From: UBA966 sp046350355 | GTDB taxonomy: Bacteria > Planctomycetota > Phycisphaerae > Phycisphaerales > SM1A02 | DNA length: 64,000 bases | Assembly (NCBI GenBank): GCA_046350355.1 | Contig: JAXMAN010000001.1 | Coordinates: 124,001-188,000 of the forward strand | Direction of reading: 5' to 3' | Made by a program: the position numbers and the translations under genes | The notes under the pieces: model-generated | The model's database searches: none | What the model was told of the DNA's origin: nothing | The model's input: only the letters and a program-made list of their open reading frames with translations | In this document: piece by piece, positions 8,392-17,694 of the stretch | Numbering within the stretch: the first letter of the stretch is position 1 | How the letters are laid out: each line of letters opens with the position of its first letter

Positions 8392-9378
8392 GTGGCGCCT
8401 CCGATGGACACCAACTCCGCGACCCTCTCGCTGCTTCCCCTGGACGAGGAGACCGACCCGGTCGAGCTCCAGGGCACCGGCCCCTTCACGATCGGACGCG
8501 ACCCGGGCTCGACGCTCGTGCTGCCCGATGCGAGCGTCTCGCGCCTGCACGCCGCGATCATGCGCGGGCCCGAGGGCTTCGAGATCGAGGACCGCTCGAG
8601 CACCGGCGGCACCTGGGTCGACGGCGTCCACCTGGAGAAGGGCGACCGCGCGGGGCTCGTCGATGGCACGCTTGTGCGCGTGGGTCCGGCGTGCTTCGTG
8701 GTGCGCGACGCCGCCGAGGTCGCCGCGCAGTCGCGCGAGACGCATGTGGTGCCCGAGGCGCCCGCCGCGAAGGCCGCCCCCGCGCGCGACGGCGACGATC
8801 CCTACGCCACGCGCGCGAGCATCTTCCTGAAGCTGCGCGCCGACGGCACCGTGGAGCGCCAGCTCGGCTGGCAGGAGTTCCACCAGCGCTACGCGCCCGT
8901 CATCGCCGGCTTCGCGCGCAACGCGGGGCTCAGCGGCGGCGAGATCGACGACGTCGTGCAGGACGTGATGCTCGGCTTCTTCCGCCGCCACGAGGCCTTC
9001 GAGTACGACCCCGCGCGCGGCCGCTTCCGCGGCTACCTCAAGCGCGTCACCATCAACGCCATCCGCGACCGCTGGCGCCGCCGCAAGAACGTGCAGGCGC
9101 TGAGCCCGGAGTACGACCCGCCGCAGGAGGATCCTCTCGATTCGCAGTGGGAGCGCGAATGGGCCGAATCCCTGCTGCGCCGCGCGATGGAGGAGGTCCG
9201 CGAGAAGGTCCAGCCGCGCACGCTGCAGGCCTTCGAGCTCTACGGCGTGAAGGGCCTCCCCGTCGAGGTCGTCGAGAAGGAGACGGGGATGAGCGCGTCG
9301 GCGATCCGCCACGCGAAGATGCGCATCCTGGCCGACCTGCAGGCCTGCGTGAAGCGCTACCGCGATCAGGAGGGCTGA
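8392..9378 (+). CDS. FHA domain-ECF sigma factor fusion
   Basis: About 328 residues. An FHA phosphothreonine-binding domain (about 32-104: IGRDPGS, SRLHA, STGGTWVDG) is joined by a short linker to an ECF-type sigma factor. Region 2 shows DDVVQDVMLGFFRR and FRGYLKRVTINAIRDRWRRR; region 4 is LPVEVVEKETGMSASAIRHAKMR. An AAGGAG ribosome site at 8376-8381 is 10 nt before GTG 8392; ATG 8404 is the alternative. A TAGCCT box lies at 8361-8366, overlapping the kinase stop. The neighbouring kinase suggests phospho-dependent recruitment or release of the sigma factor. The gene end overlaps the convergent permease by 13 bp. Confidence 0.9.
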   Translation: MAPPMDTNSATLSLLPLDEETDPVELQGTGPFTIGRDPGSTLVLPDASVSRLHAAIMRGPEGFEIEDRSSTGGTWVDGVHLEKGDRAGLVDGTLVRVGPACFVVRDAAEVAAQSRETHVVPEAPAAKAAPARDGDDPYATRASIFLKLRADGTVERQLGWQEFHQRYAPVIAGFARNAGLSGGEIDDVVQDVMLGFFRRHEAFEYDPARGRFRGYLKRVTINAIRDRWRRRKNVQALSPEYDPPQEDPLDSQWEREWAESLLRRAMEEVREKVQPRTLQAFELYGVKGLPVEVVEKETGMSASAIRHAKMRILADLQACVKRYRDQEG

Positions 9379-10343
9379 GCGCGCCGGCGCCGCCGGTCGC
9401 TCCACACCGCGACGACGATGATCGCGCCCACCGCGATCTCCTGCACCCATCCCGGGATGCTGGCGATGCCCAGCGCGGGGACCTCGACCAGGTTCGCGCC
9501 GTTGGCGAGCGCGGCCATGAGCAGCGCGCCGATCATCGAGCCCGCGATGCCGCCCTCGCCGCCCGCGAGCGCCGCGCCGCCGACGACGACCGCCGCGACG
9601 ATGTCGAGCTCCTTGCCCATCGCGGTCGTCGGATCGCCCGCGCCCAGCCGATGGAACTGCAGCGCGCCCGCGAGCCCGGCGCACAGGCCGCAGAGCAGGT
9701 AGACGGAGAACTTCGTGCGCGCGACGGGGACGCCGCAGAGGCGCGCGGTCGGCTCGCTGCTGCCCACCGCGTAGATCCAGGTGCCAAAGACGGTGCGGCG
9801 CAGCAGGAAGGCCGCGACGAGCGCGAGCGCGATGGCGATCCACACGCCCGGCGCGAGCACCAGCCAGGGCGGATCGGGCGCGCGCGCCATGAGCATGCTC
9901 GACCAGTCCTCGCTGCCGGGATAGACGGCGCGCTCGTCGGCGAGCCCCTTCGCCAGGCCGCGCGCCATGCCCATCGTGCCCAGCGTCGCGATGAAGGGGG
10001 TGATGCGCAGCGCGCCCACCAGGAGCCCGTTGGCCATGCCCGCCAGCGCGCCCGTCGCGACGCCCGCCAGCAGCGCGAGCGCGTCGCCGCCCCCCGCGCG
10101 CGTGACGAGCGCGGTGACGACGGAGGCGAGCGCGATCACCGAGCCCACCGAGAGATCGATGCCGCCCGAGACGATGACGAAGGTCATCCCGACCGCGCCC
10201 ACCGCCACGAGCACCGCCTGCAGCAGCAGCGTGCGCAGGTTCTCGCCGGTGGGGAAGCTCTCCGGCGCCAACGCGCAGAAGAGGCCCAAGACCAGCGCGA
10301 GGCCGATCGCGGGGCCCAGGAGCTCGCGGCCGCGGCGCATCAT
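9366..10343 (-). CDS. Monosaccharide ABC transporter permease (RbsC type)
   Basis: About 325 residues with eight to ten membrane helices. It carries the family signature IVSGGIDLSVGSVIALASV near the N-terminus and the cytoplasmic coupling loop GTWIYAVGSSEPTARLCGV. It forms the membrane channel of a CUT2 sugar importer. The start ATG overlaps the ATPase stop (ATGA), with GGAGG just upstream. Third gene of the operon binding protein > ATPase > permease. Its 3' end overlaps the convergent sigma factor gene by 13 bp. The sugar is not shown by sequence; the divergent GH95 gene hints at L-fucose. Confidence 0.9.
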   Translation of the reverse strand: MMRRGRELLGPAIGLALVLGLFCALAPESFPTGENLRTLLLQAVLVAVGAVGMTFVIVSGGIDLSVGSVIALASVVTALVTRAGGGDALALLAGVATGALAGMANGLLVGALRITPFIATLGTMGMARGLAKGLADERAVYPGSEDWSSMLMARAPDPPWLVLAPGVWIAIALALVAAFLLRRTVFGTWIYAVGSSEPTARLCGVPVARTKFSVYLLCGLCAGLAGALQFHRLGAGDPTTAMGKELDIVAAVVVGGAALAGGEGGIAGSMIGALLMAALANGANLVEVPALGIASIPGWVQEIAVGAIIVVAVWSDRRRRRAQPS

Positions 10344-11881
10344 GCGGCCTCCTGCGCGCGGAAGCTCGCGGCGAGGATCGAGGCGGGATCGACCTGCGCG
10401 GCCGGACGCGCCGCGCCGAGCTGGCCGTCGCGCAGCACGGCGACGCGGTCGCTGAGCGCGAGCAGCTCGTCGAGCTCGCTGGAGACGAGCACGACCGCGC
10501 GCCCCTGCGCCGCGGCGGCGCGCACCAGCGCCTGGATCTGCGCCTTCGCGGCGACATCGACGCCGCGCGTGGGCTCGTCCAGCAGCAGCACGCGCGCGTC
10601 CAGCTCCAGCGCGCGCGCGAGCGCCACCTTCTGCTGGTTGCCGCCGCTGAGCTGCGCCGCGGGCTGCCAGGGCGAACCCGCGCGGATCACCAGCGCGGCG
10701 CGCGCGCGTTCGGCGAGCGATTCGATGCGGCTGGGCCGGAGGATGCCTGCGTTCGAGAGGCGTGCAAGCTGCGGCAGCGCGAGGTTCACCCCCCACGGCA
10801 GGCGCAGCGCGAGGCCTTCGTGGCGGCGGTCCTCGCTCACGAGCGCGATGCCCGCGGCGAGCGCGCGCGCCGGGCCGCGCGCCAGCGCGACGGACGCGCC
10901 GCCGACGCGGACGCCGCCCGCGACGGGCGCGTCGAGTCCCGCGATCGCGCGCAGGAGCGCGGTGCGTCCCGCGCCGACGAGGCCGGCGATGCCGAGCACC
11001 TCGCCGGGGAAGGCGTGCAGCGTGGCGGGCGCGCGCATGCGCTGGCTGCGGAGGGCGGAGACTTCGAGCAGTGGCGTGGCGGAGGGCGCGGGAATCGCGG
11101 TGGGCGCGGGTGTCGCGGCGGGCGCGGCGCCCGGCGCGCACACCGCGGCCACGGCCGCCCCCGCCATCGATTCCACCAGCGCCGCATCGCTCACTTCCAC
11201 GAGCGTGCCGCTCCACGCCGTGCGTCCGTCGCGCAGCACCGTCGCGTGCGTCGCGGCGCGGCGCACCTCGCCCAGGTGGTGCGAGATCAGCACGATCGCG
11301 ACGCCCGCGTCGCGCAGCCGCGCGATCGCGTCGAAGACCGGCGCGGCGTCCGCGGCGCCCAGCGAGGAAGTCGGCTCGTCCAGCACCAGGATGCGCGGGC
11401 CGGACGCGACCGCGCGCGCGATCTCCACGAGCTGTCGCGCGCCCGGACGCAGCGCGTGCGCGGGCGTTTCCGGATCGATCGCGCCCGCGCCGACGGCGGC
11501 GAGCGCCGCGCGCGCATGGGCGCGCATCGTCCGCGCGAGCACCACGCCCAGCCGCGCGGGCTCGCGCCCCAGCGCGATGTTCTGCGCGACCGTGAGGTGC
11601 GGCGCCAGCGCCAGCTCCTGATGCACCATCGCGACGCCGCGCGCCTGCGCCTGCGGCACCGAGTCCGGCGCGTGCGGCCGCCCCGCGATGCGCATCTCGC
11701 CCGCGTCCGCCGTCTCCGCGCCCACCAGGATGCGCATCAGCGTGCTCTTGCCCGCGCCATTCTGCCCCAGCAGCGCGTGCACCTGGCCCGCGGGGACCAT
11801 GAGCGAGGCGCCGTCGAGCGCCTGCACGCCGCCGAAGCGGCGCCGCATCCCCTGCATCTCCAGCGCCGCGACGCCCGTCAC
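10340..11881 (-). CDS. Monosaccharide ABC transporter ATPase, two nucleotide-binding domains (RbsA type)
   Basis: 513 residues with tandem ATPase domains as in RbsA/AraG. The first has Walker A GQNGAGKST, a degenerate signature region LRPGARQLVEIARAV and Walker B ILVLDEPTSSL. The second has the degenerate P-loop GLVGAGRTALL typical of CUT2 ATPases, the signature LSGGNQQKVALARAL and LLLDEPTRGVD. An Ala/Pro-rich linker of about 25 residues joins them. The GTG start overlaps the upstream TGA (GTGA), so translation is coupled to the binding-protein gene. Confidence 0.92.
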   Translation of the reverse strand: MTGVAALEMQGMRRRFGGVQALDGASLMVPAGQVHALLGQNGAGKSTLMRILVGAETADAGEMRIAGRPHAPDSVPQAQARGVAMVHQELALAPHLTVAQNIALGREPARLGVVLARTMRAHARAALAAVGAGAIDPETPAHALRPGARQLVEIARAVASGPRILVLDEPTSSLGAADAAPVFDAIARLRDAGVAIVLISHHLGEVRRAATHATVLRDGRTAWSGTLVEVSDAALVESMAGAAVAAVCAPGAAPAATPAPTAIPAPSATPLLEVSALRSQRMRAPATLHAFPGEVLGIAGLVGAGRTALLRAIAGLDAPVAGGVRVGGASVALARGPARALAAGIALVSEDRRHEGLALRLPWGVNLALPQLARLSNAGILRPSRIESLAERARAALVIRAGSPWQPAAQLSGGNQQKVALARALELDARVLLLDEPTRGVDVAAKAQIQALVRAAAAQGRAVVLVSSELDELLALSDRVAVLRDGQLGAARPAAQVDPASILAASFRAQEAA

Positions 11882-12924
11882 TTGCCCGCGGCTCCCGTGC
11901 CGGAGCCCGCGCCGGGCGCGCCCGCGCCACCCGCCGCCGCGCCGAACTTCGGCCGCACCACCGACTGCACCTGCGGCGAGCCGACGTTGTCGCGCGTCAC
12001 CACGAGCACGCCGGTGTCGACGTACGCCGGCACCTGCTTGCCGTCGAGCACCTGCTTCATCGTCGTCACCGCCAGCTCGCCCATGCGGCCGGGGTTCTGC
12101 ACCACGAGCGCGTCGATGTCGCGCTCCTCGAGCCCCGTCACCAGCTTCTCGCTCGCGTCGAAGCCGACGAAGACGATCCCCTTCTTGCGGCCGCTGTCGC
12201 GCAGCGCCTTCATGAAGGCGTAGGTCGTGGGCTCGTTGGGCGCGTAGACGCCCTGCAGGTCCTTGTGCTTGGTGAGCAGGTTCTCCGCGACCTTGTGCGC
12301 GCTCTCCACGGTCGCGCCGCCGTGCTGGTCGCTCGAGACGATCTCGATCTTCGGGAACTCCGCCTTGAGCGTCGCGAGGAAGCCGTCCTCGCGCTGGCGC
12401 GTGCTCGCGCTGCCCTCGACGTAGCGCATCATCGCGACCTTGCCGACGCCCTTGAGGCGCGTGCCCAGCTCGCGCGCGGCGAGCTCGCCGCCCTTGGTGT
12501 TGTCCGTCGCCACCAGGCTGCGGCGCCCGTTCCACTTCACGCCGCTGTCGAAGAGCACCACCGGGATGCCCTTCGCGTCCGCCTGCTTCAGCACCGGCAC
12601 GAGCGCGTTCTCGTCCAGCGGCGCGATGACGATGCCCGCGACGCCGCGCGCGATCATCGCCTCGACGACCTTGATCTGCTCGTCGCGGTCGTCCTCGCGG
12701 GCGGGGCCCTTCCAGAGGATCTCGACGCCCGCGGACTTCGCGCCCGCGCGCGCGCCCGCCTCGACGGTCTTCCAGAACTCGTGCGTCGTGCCCTTGGGAA
12801 TGACGGCGATCTGCGTGTCGGCGGCGGGCATCGCGCCCAGGCCGAGTGTGCCGGTGCCCGCAAGGGCCAGCGCCGCGGCGCCCAGCCAGGCGAAGAGGGA
12901 TCGACGGGAGTGCGTCTGCTGCAT
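11878..12924 (-). CDS. Sugar ABC transporter substrate-binding protein (RbsB type)
   Basis: 348 residues, Peripla_BP_4 fold. The N-terminus has a twin-arginine-like export signal, SRRSLFAWLGAAALALAG, and the mature part starts near DTQIAVIPKGTTHEFWKTVE. Typical strands AGIVIAPLDENALVPVL and GIVFVGFDASEKLV are present. It captures sugar in the periplasm for the two downstream transport genes. The Ala/Gly/Pro-rich C-terminus (about 20 residues) is unusual. A GATACGCT box ends 10 nt before the start, as for the SDR gene. Divergent from the GH95 fucosidase across 59 bp, which supports shared control and a fucose role. Confidence 0.9.
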   Translation of the reverse strand: MQQTHSRRSLFAWLGAAALALAGTGTLGLGAMPAADTQIAVIPKGTTHEFWKTVEAGARAGAKSAGVEILWKGPAREDDRDEQIKVVEAMIARGVAGIVIAPLDENALVPVLKQADAKGIPVVLFDSGVKWNGRRSLVATDNTKGGELAARELGTRLKGVGKVAMMRYVEGSASTRQREDGFLATLKAEFPKIEIVSSDQHGGATVESAHKVAENLLTKHKDLQGVYAPNEPTTYAFMKALRDSGRKKGIVFVGFDASEKLVTGLEERDIDALVVQNPGRMGELAVTTMKQVLDGKQVPAYVDTGVLVVTRDNVGSPQVQSVVRPKFGAAAGGAGAPGAGSGTGAAGK

Positions 12925-12983
12925 GGCAGCGCGAAGCGTATCCGCCGGCGAACCGGCCCCCGCCGTGCGGGTACAAGTCACGC

Positions 12984-15524
12984 ATGCTCCCCGCGATCGC
13001 GCTGCTGGCCACGATGACGCTCGCCCCCGCGCCCCAGGCCGCGCCGACGACGCCTGCGCCCGCGTCGCCGCCCGCCGCCGCGCCCACCGACGACGCCGAC
13101 GCGCCGCGCCGCCAGACCCGCATCGAGGCGCTGCCCGCCGCCGCGGAGGGCGCGCTCCCCGACCTCTGGTACACGGCCCCCGCCGACCGCTGGGAGGCCG
13201 CGCTGCCGCTGGGCAACGGACGCCTGGGCGCGATGGTCTTCGGCGGCGTCGCCAGCGACCGCATCCAGCTCAACGAGGCCACCGTCTGGGAGGGCAACGC
13301 CGGCGACCGCGACGCGCCCAAGGCCGCGGAGAGCTTCCGCGCCGCGCGCGCGCTCGCGCTGCAGGGCAAGCTGAAGGAGGCGCAGGCGATCATCCAGCGC
13401 GACTGCATGCTGCCCGGCCCGATGATGCCGCGCAGCCACCAGACCCTGGGCGACCTCTTCATCGAGTGCGTGCAGCCGCCGCACACCGCCACGGAGTACC
13501 GCCGCAGCCTGGACCTGCGCACCGGCACCGCGCGCACGCAGTGGCGCATCGGGGAGACGCAGATCGAGCGCGAGGCCTTCGCGAGCGCGCCCGACGAGGT
13601 GCTCGTCGTGCGCACCTCCGCCGCCGCGGGGCGCACGCTTCCCGCGATGCGCGTGCGGCTGCGGCGCGACTCCTTCGAGCAGGACATCCCCGTGCACGCG
13701 GGCATCCCCGGCCGCATCGGCGCGCGCCTCTCCTTCTCGGGGCAGACCGGCCAGGGCGGCGTGCGCTACATGGCGATCGCCGAGGTGCGCTGCGAGGGCG
13801 GCAGCATCGCGGTCGAGGACGGCAGCGCGGTCATCTCCGGCGCGCGCGCCTTCACCGTCACCGTCGCGGGGCGCACGAGCCTCTTCGGCGGCAACCCCGA
13901 CGTGCAGGCGGACCTCGACCTGCGCGTCGCGGACTCGACGATCGACCTGCTGCGCGAGCGCCACGAGGCGTGGATGTCGCGCGCGATGGAGCGCGTGGAG
14001 CTGACGCTCGCCGCGCCGGGGGCGGCCGTCTCCCCCGACCCCGCGCGCCTGCCCACCAACGAACGCCTCGCCGCGATCCGCAGCGCGCCGATGCGCGATC
14101 CCGGGCTCTTCTCCCTGTACTTCCAGTTCGGTCGCTACCTGCTGCTCTCCAGCAGCCGCATCGGCAGCCTGCCCGCCAACCTGCAGGGCATCTGGAACCA
14201 GCACTTCCGCGCCCCCTGGAACGCGGACTTCCACACCAACATCAACCTGCAGATGAACTACTGGCCCGCGGGCCCGACGGCGCTGCCCGAGACGCAGCTG
14301 CCGCTCTTCGACCTCGTCGAGAAGCTGCGCACGCGCGGCACCAAGACGGCGCACGACCTCTACGGCGCGCGGGGCTGGTGCGTGCACCACATCACCGACG
14401 CGTGGGCGATGACCGCGCCCGAGGGGCAGACCGTGTGGGGCATGTTTCCGCTCGGCGGCGCGTGGCTCGTGCGCGAGGAGTGGGAGCACTACCTCCACAC
14501 CGGCGACCGCGCCTTCCTGCGCGACCGCGCCTATCCCACGATGTCCGGCGCGGTGCGCTTCCTGCTGGACTACCTCTGCACCGACCCGCGCACGGGCAAG
14601 CTCGTCAGCGGCCCGAGCACGAGCCCGGAGAACACCTTCGTCGCGCCCGATGGCTCGCGGCTGGACCTCTCGATGGGCGCCTCGATGGACCAGTGGATCG
14701 CGCGCGACCTGCTCACGAACTTCCTCGACGCCGCGCGCGTGCTCGGGCTCTCCGGCGAACCGCTGCCGATGGAGGCCGAGCGCGCGCTGGAGTCGCTGGC
14801 GATGCCGCGCATCGGCGCCGACGGCCGCCTCATGGAATGGGCCGAGCCCTACGGCGAGACGGAGCCGGGCCATCGCCACATGAGCCACCTCTACGGCCTG
14901 CATCCCGCGGCCTTCATCACCCCCGACGGCTCGCCCGACTACGCGGCGGCCGCGCGCCGCAGCCTGGAGTTCCGCCTCTCGCACGGCGGCGGGCACACCG
15001 GCTGGAGCCGCGCCTGGCTCGTGAACTTCTGGGCGCGCCTGCGCGACGGCGAGCATGCCTACGCCGACCTGTGCGCGCTGCTGGCGCGCAGCACGCTGCC
15101 GAACCTCTTCGACGACCACCCGCCCTTCCAGATCGACGGCAACTTCGGCGCCACCGCGGGCATCGCCGAGATGCTGCTGCAGAGCCAGGTGCGGATCTGG
15201 TCCGCGGGGCACCTGCTGCACCGCATCGACCTGCTGCCCGCGCTCCCCTCGGCGTGGGCGAGCGGCAGCGTCCACGGGCTGGTCGCACGCGGCCCGGTGG
15301 GCGTCGACATCGACTGGAAGGACGGCGCGCTCGAGCGCGCGCTGCTGCGTTCCCCCGACGGCCGCGAGCTGCGCATCCGGCTCCCCGCCGGCATGACGCG
15401 CGCGCACATCGCCGTGGAGGGCCAGCCCGAGCTGGACCTGCCCGTCCCCGACGGCGTGGTGATCGTCCCGCGCGCCGCGGCGCCGACCGCACGCACCGTG
15501 ACGATCACGCCCGCCGCGCGCTGA
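12984..15524 (+). CDS. Exported GH95 alpha-L-fucosidase
   Basis: 846 residues, the usual GH95 length. A signal peptide (LPAIALLATMTLAPAPQAAP) is followed by the N-terminal beta-sandwich (WYTAPADRWEAALPLGNGRLG) and the (alpha/alpha)6 barrel with the marker NINLQMNYWPAGPTALPE. GH95 enzymes invert alpha-1,2-L-fucosides or, in some members, galactosides. The end of the barrel shows LFDDHPPFQIDGNFGATAGI. It is divergent from a sugar ABC importer, and a GH29 fucosidase lies at 48.5 kb. Together they suggest fucosylated-glycan use. The 3' end meets the convergent M28 gene with a 6-bp gap. Confidence 0.93.
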   Translation: MLPAIALLATMTLAPAPQAAPTTPAPASPPAAAPTDDADAPRRQTRIEALPAAAEGALPDLWYTAPADRWEAALPLGNGRLGAMVFGGVASDRIQLNEATVWEGNAGDRDAPKAAESFRAARALALQGKLKEAQAIIQRDCMLPGPMMPRSHQTLGDLFIECVQPPHTATEYRRSLDLRTGTARTQWRIGETQIEREAFASAPDEVLVVRTSAAAGRTLPAMRVRLRRDSFEQDIPVHAGIPGRIGARLSFSGQTGQGGVRYMAIAEVRCEGGSIAVEDGSAVISGARAFTVTVAGRTSLFGGNPDVQADLDLRVADSTIDLLRERHEAWMSRAMERVELTLAAPGAAVSPDPARLPTNERLAAIRSAPMRDPGLFSLYFQFGRYLLLSSSRIGSLPANLQGIWNQHFRAPWNADFHTNINLQMNYWPAGPTALPETQLPLFDLVEKLRTRGTKTAHDLYGARGWCVHHITDAWAMTAPEGQTVWGMFPLGGAWLVREEWEHYLHTGDRAFLRDRAYPTMSGAVRFLLDYLCTDPRTGKLVSGPSTSPENTFVAPDGSRLDLSMGASMDQWIARDLLTNFLDAARVLGLSGEPLPMEAERALESLAMPRIGADGRLMEWAEPYGETEPGHRHMSHLYGLHPAAFITPDGSPDYAAAARRSLEFRLSHGGGHTGWSRAWLVNFWARLRDGEHAYADLCALLARSTLPNLFDDHPPFQIDGNFGATAGIAEMLLQSQVRIWSAGHLLHRIDLLPALPSAWASGSVHGLVARGPVGVDIDWKDGALERALLRSPDGRELRIRLPAGMTRAHIAVEGQPELDLPVPDGVVIVPRAAAPTARTVTITPAAR

Positions 15525-15530
15525 GTCGCG

Positions 15531-17570
15531 CTACTCGCGCGGCTTCGAGGCGCGCAGCGTCACCTCGACCACCTGCTCCTTGCCGTCGCGCCAGATCGTG
15601 ACCTTCACGACGTCGCCGGGCTTGTGCGCGCGCAGCTTGCCCATCATCGCGCCGGCGCCCTCGAGCGGCTCGCCATCCCACTTGACCAGGATGTCGCCCT
15701 TCTTGATGCCCGCGTCGGCCGCGGAGGTGTCCGCGCTGACGCTGTCGACGCGCACGCCCTTGGGCGCCTTCGGATCCGCGTCCTCCTCGCCGCCCATCGC
15801 GGGCATGACGCCCAGGCGCACCGCCGCGTAGCCGCGGTCGGGGGAACGCATCCCGTCGGTGGAGTTGAACTCCAGCTTCGCCGGACGCGTCGCGACCGCC
15901 TTGGCGATCTCGCTCGCCAGCGCGACGATCTTCGCCGCGCCCGCGGGGTTCACCGTGTAGCCGAAGTCCTGCGGCGTGTGGTACTCGTCGTGGTTGCCGG
16001 TGTAGACGAAGAGCACCGGGATGCCCGCGCCGTAGAAGCTGGCGTGGTCGCTGGGGCCGCGGCCGGTGGGATCCGCGCGGATGGTGAGGCCGCTGGACTC
16101 GAAGATTGGGCGCAGCACCTGCATGAAGTCCTTCGCGCTGCCGACGCCGCCGACGCTCAGGTCGTCCGAGCGCAGGCGTCCGACCATGTCCATGTTGATC
16201 ATGAGCGCGGTCTTGTCGCCGGGGATCGTCGGATGCTCCACGAACCACTTGCTGCCGCGCAGGCCGCTCTCCTCGGCGGTGAAGCCCAGGAAGAGGATGC
16301 TGCGCGCGTCGGCGGGCGCGTCCTTGCCGCCGTAGATGTCCGCCATCGCCTGCGCGATGCAGAGCATCGCCGAGGTTCCGCTGGCGTTGTCGTCCGCGCC
16401 CGGGTGCAGCTTGCCCGTGTTGCCGGGGCTGGTGCCGAAGTAGCCGTAGCCGACATGGTCGAAGTGCGCGCCGACGACGACCCACTCGTCCGCCAGCGAG
16501 CCCTTGCCGCGCAGCACCGCGCCCACGTTCTGCGCGGGCGTGCCACCCGCGCTCATCTTGGTCTCGAGCGCGATGCGCGCCTTGTCGCCCAGCGCGACGG
16601 TCTTGATCGTGCCCTCGTCCGCCAGCTTGCGCCAGTCCATGAGCGAACCCCGCGGCGTGTCCGCCGCGGCCAGCAGCTTCTCCGCCGTCGGGACGCTGAT
16701 CTGCACGATCGGCACCGGCTCGGGGCGGCCCCAGCGGCTGCTGGAGACATCCTCCAGGCGCTCCTTGCCGTCGCGCGCGCCCGGGGGCGCGACCATGACG
16801 ATGCCCACGACGCCGCGCTTCACGAGCGCCTCGATCTTGTCGAGCATGCCCGAGTGCTCGCTGAAGCGGCGCTCGGCCCATCGCGAGCGGCCGCGGTCGT
16901 CCAGCGGCTCGTAGCGCATCACCATGGCGATCTTGCCGGTGAGGTCGTCGCTCTCGGCGAAGCTCGTGTAGCCGTCCTTGCCCTTCTCGATGCCGTAGCC
17001 GACGAAGACCACCGGTGCCTCGACCTTGCCGTTGCCGCAGATCGCCAGCACCGAGAAGTCCTTGCCCTCCTCGAGCGCGTCCGCGCCGACGCTCGCCTTC
17101 GCGGTCTCGACCTTGGGCGCGCCGCCGGTCAGCGTGAAGTGCTGCCGGTAGCTCTTCCACGGTCCTTCCTTCGGGGTGACGCCGTCGGCGCCCTCGACCG
17201 GGAAGGCGGGCTCGAGCCCGGCGCGCTTGAGCCAGAACTCCACGTACTCCGCGGCGAGGTCGTTGCCGCGCAGCCCGGGCGCGCGCCCCTCCATCCACGG
17301 GTTCGAGAGGGTCAGCACATGCTGGTACCACTGCGTCGCGACTGGACCCATGTCCTCGAAGACGCGACGCAGGTTGATGTCCTTCGCCTCGACCGCGTGG
17401 GACTTGTCCGCGGGCGCCCAGTTGTAGACGTCGACGGAGCCCTCGATCACGGTGCCCGGCTGCTTCGCCTCCTGCGCGTGGGCGCCGGCGGCGAGTCCCG
17501 CGGCGAGCGCCGGGACGCAGAGGGTCAGGTACGGGCGCGCGGCGGAGCGGGGGCGGGCGGGCGTCTTCAT
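15531..17570 (-). CDS. Exported M28-family zinc aminopeptidase with PA and PDZ domains
   Basis: 679 residues. Signal peptide ends near AGAHAQEA. A PA-like insert domain (VVFVGYGIEKG) precedes the M28 core, whose zinc ligands are seen in VGAHFDHVG, GADDNASG, FTAEESGLRGS, NMDMVGR and the late His of YTGNHDEYHTPQDF. A PDZ domain (KGVRVDSVSADTSAADAGIKKGDILVKW) closes the protein. It probably trims peptides outside the cytoplasm. The start is set by the signal peptide and by a TACACT box ending 9 nt upstream of ATG 17570. It is convergent with GH95. Confidence 0.92.
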   Translation of the reverse strand: MKTPARPRSAARPYLTLCVPALAAGLAAGAHAQEAKQPGTVIEGSVDVYNWAPADKSHAVEAKDINLRRVFEDMGPVATQWYQHVLTLSNPWMEGRAPGLRGNDLAAEYVEFWLKRAGLEPAFPVEGADGVTPKEGPWKSYRQHFTLTGGAPKVETAKASVGADALEEGKDFSVLAICGNGKVEAPVVFVGYGIEKGKDGYTSFAESDDLTGKIAMVMRYEPLDDRGRSRWAERRFSEHSGMLDKIEALVKRGVVGIVMVAPPGARDGKERLEDVSSSRWGRPEPVPIVQISVPTAEKLLAAADTPRGSLMDWRKLADEGTIKTVALGDKARIALETKMSAGGTPAQNVGAVLRGKGSLADEWVVVGAHFDHVGYGYFGTSPGNTGKLHPGADDNASGTSAMLCIAQAMADIYGGKDAPADARSILFLGFTAEESGLRGSKWFVEHPTIPGDKTALMINMDMVGRLRSDDLSVGGVGSAKDFMQVLRPIFESSGLTIRADPTGRGPSDHASFYGAGIPVLFVYTGNHDEYHTPQDFGYTVNPAGAAKIVALASEIAKAVATRPAKLEFNSTDGMRSPDRGYAAVRLGVMPAMGGEEDADPKAPKGVRVDSVSADTSAADAGIKKGDILVKWDGEPLEGAGAMMGKLRAHKPGDVVKVTIWRDGKEQVVEVTLRASKPRE

Positions 17571-17606
17571 GGTCGCGCGAGTGTAGACCCGCGCGCCCGC
17601 CGCCTG

Positions 17607-17644
17607 AAAAAGCACGCGAGGGCCGCCAGAAGGCGGCCCTCGCG
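17607..17644 (-). terminator. Intrinsic terminator of the pilin-like gene
   Basis: Perfect 13-bp stem (CGCGAGGGCCGCC with its complement, loop AGAA) at 17615-17644. On the minus strand it is followed by a five-U tract (AAAAA at 17607-17611 on the plus strand). It lies 51 bp after the stop of the leftward gene at 17695. Confidence 0.85.
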
Positions 17645-17694
17645 GAATTCACACGAAACGCGTCCCCCGTTGGCGCGCCACGTCGCAGGCAGAA

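Noticed and set aside
16504..16914. Plus-strand ORF inside the M28 gene
   Set aside because: Antisense to conserved peptidase domains; no ribosome site or promoter box.
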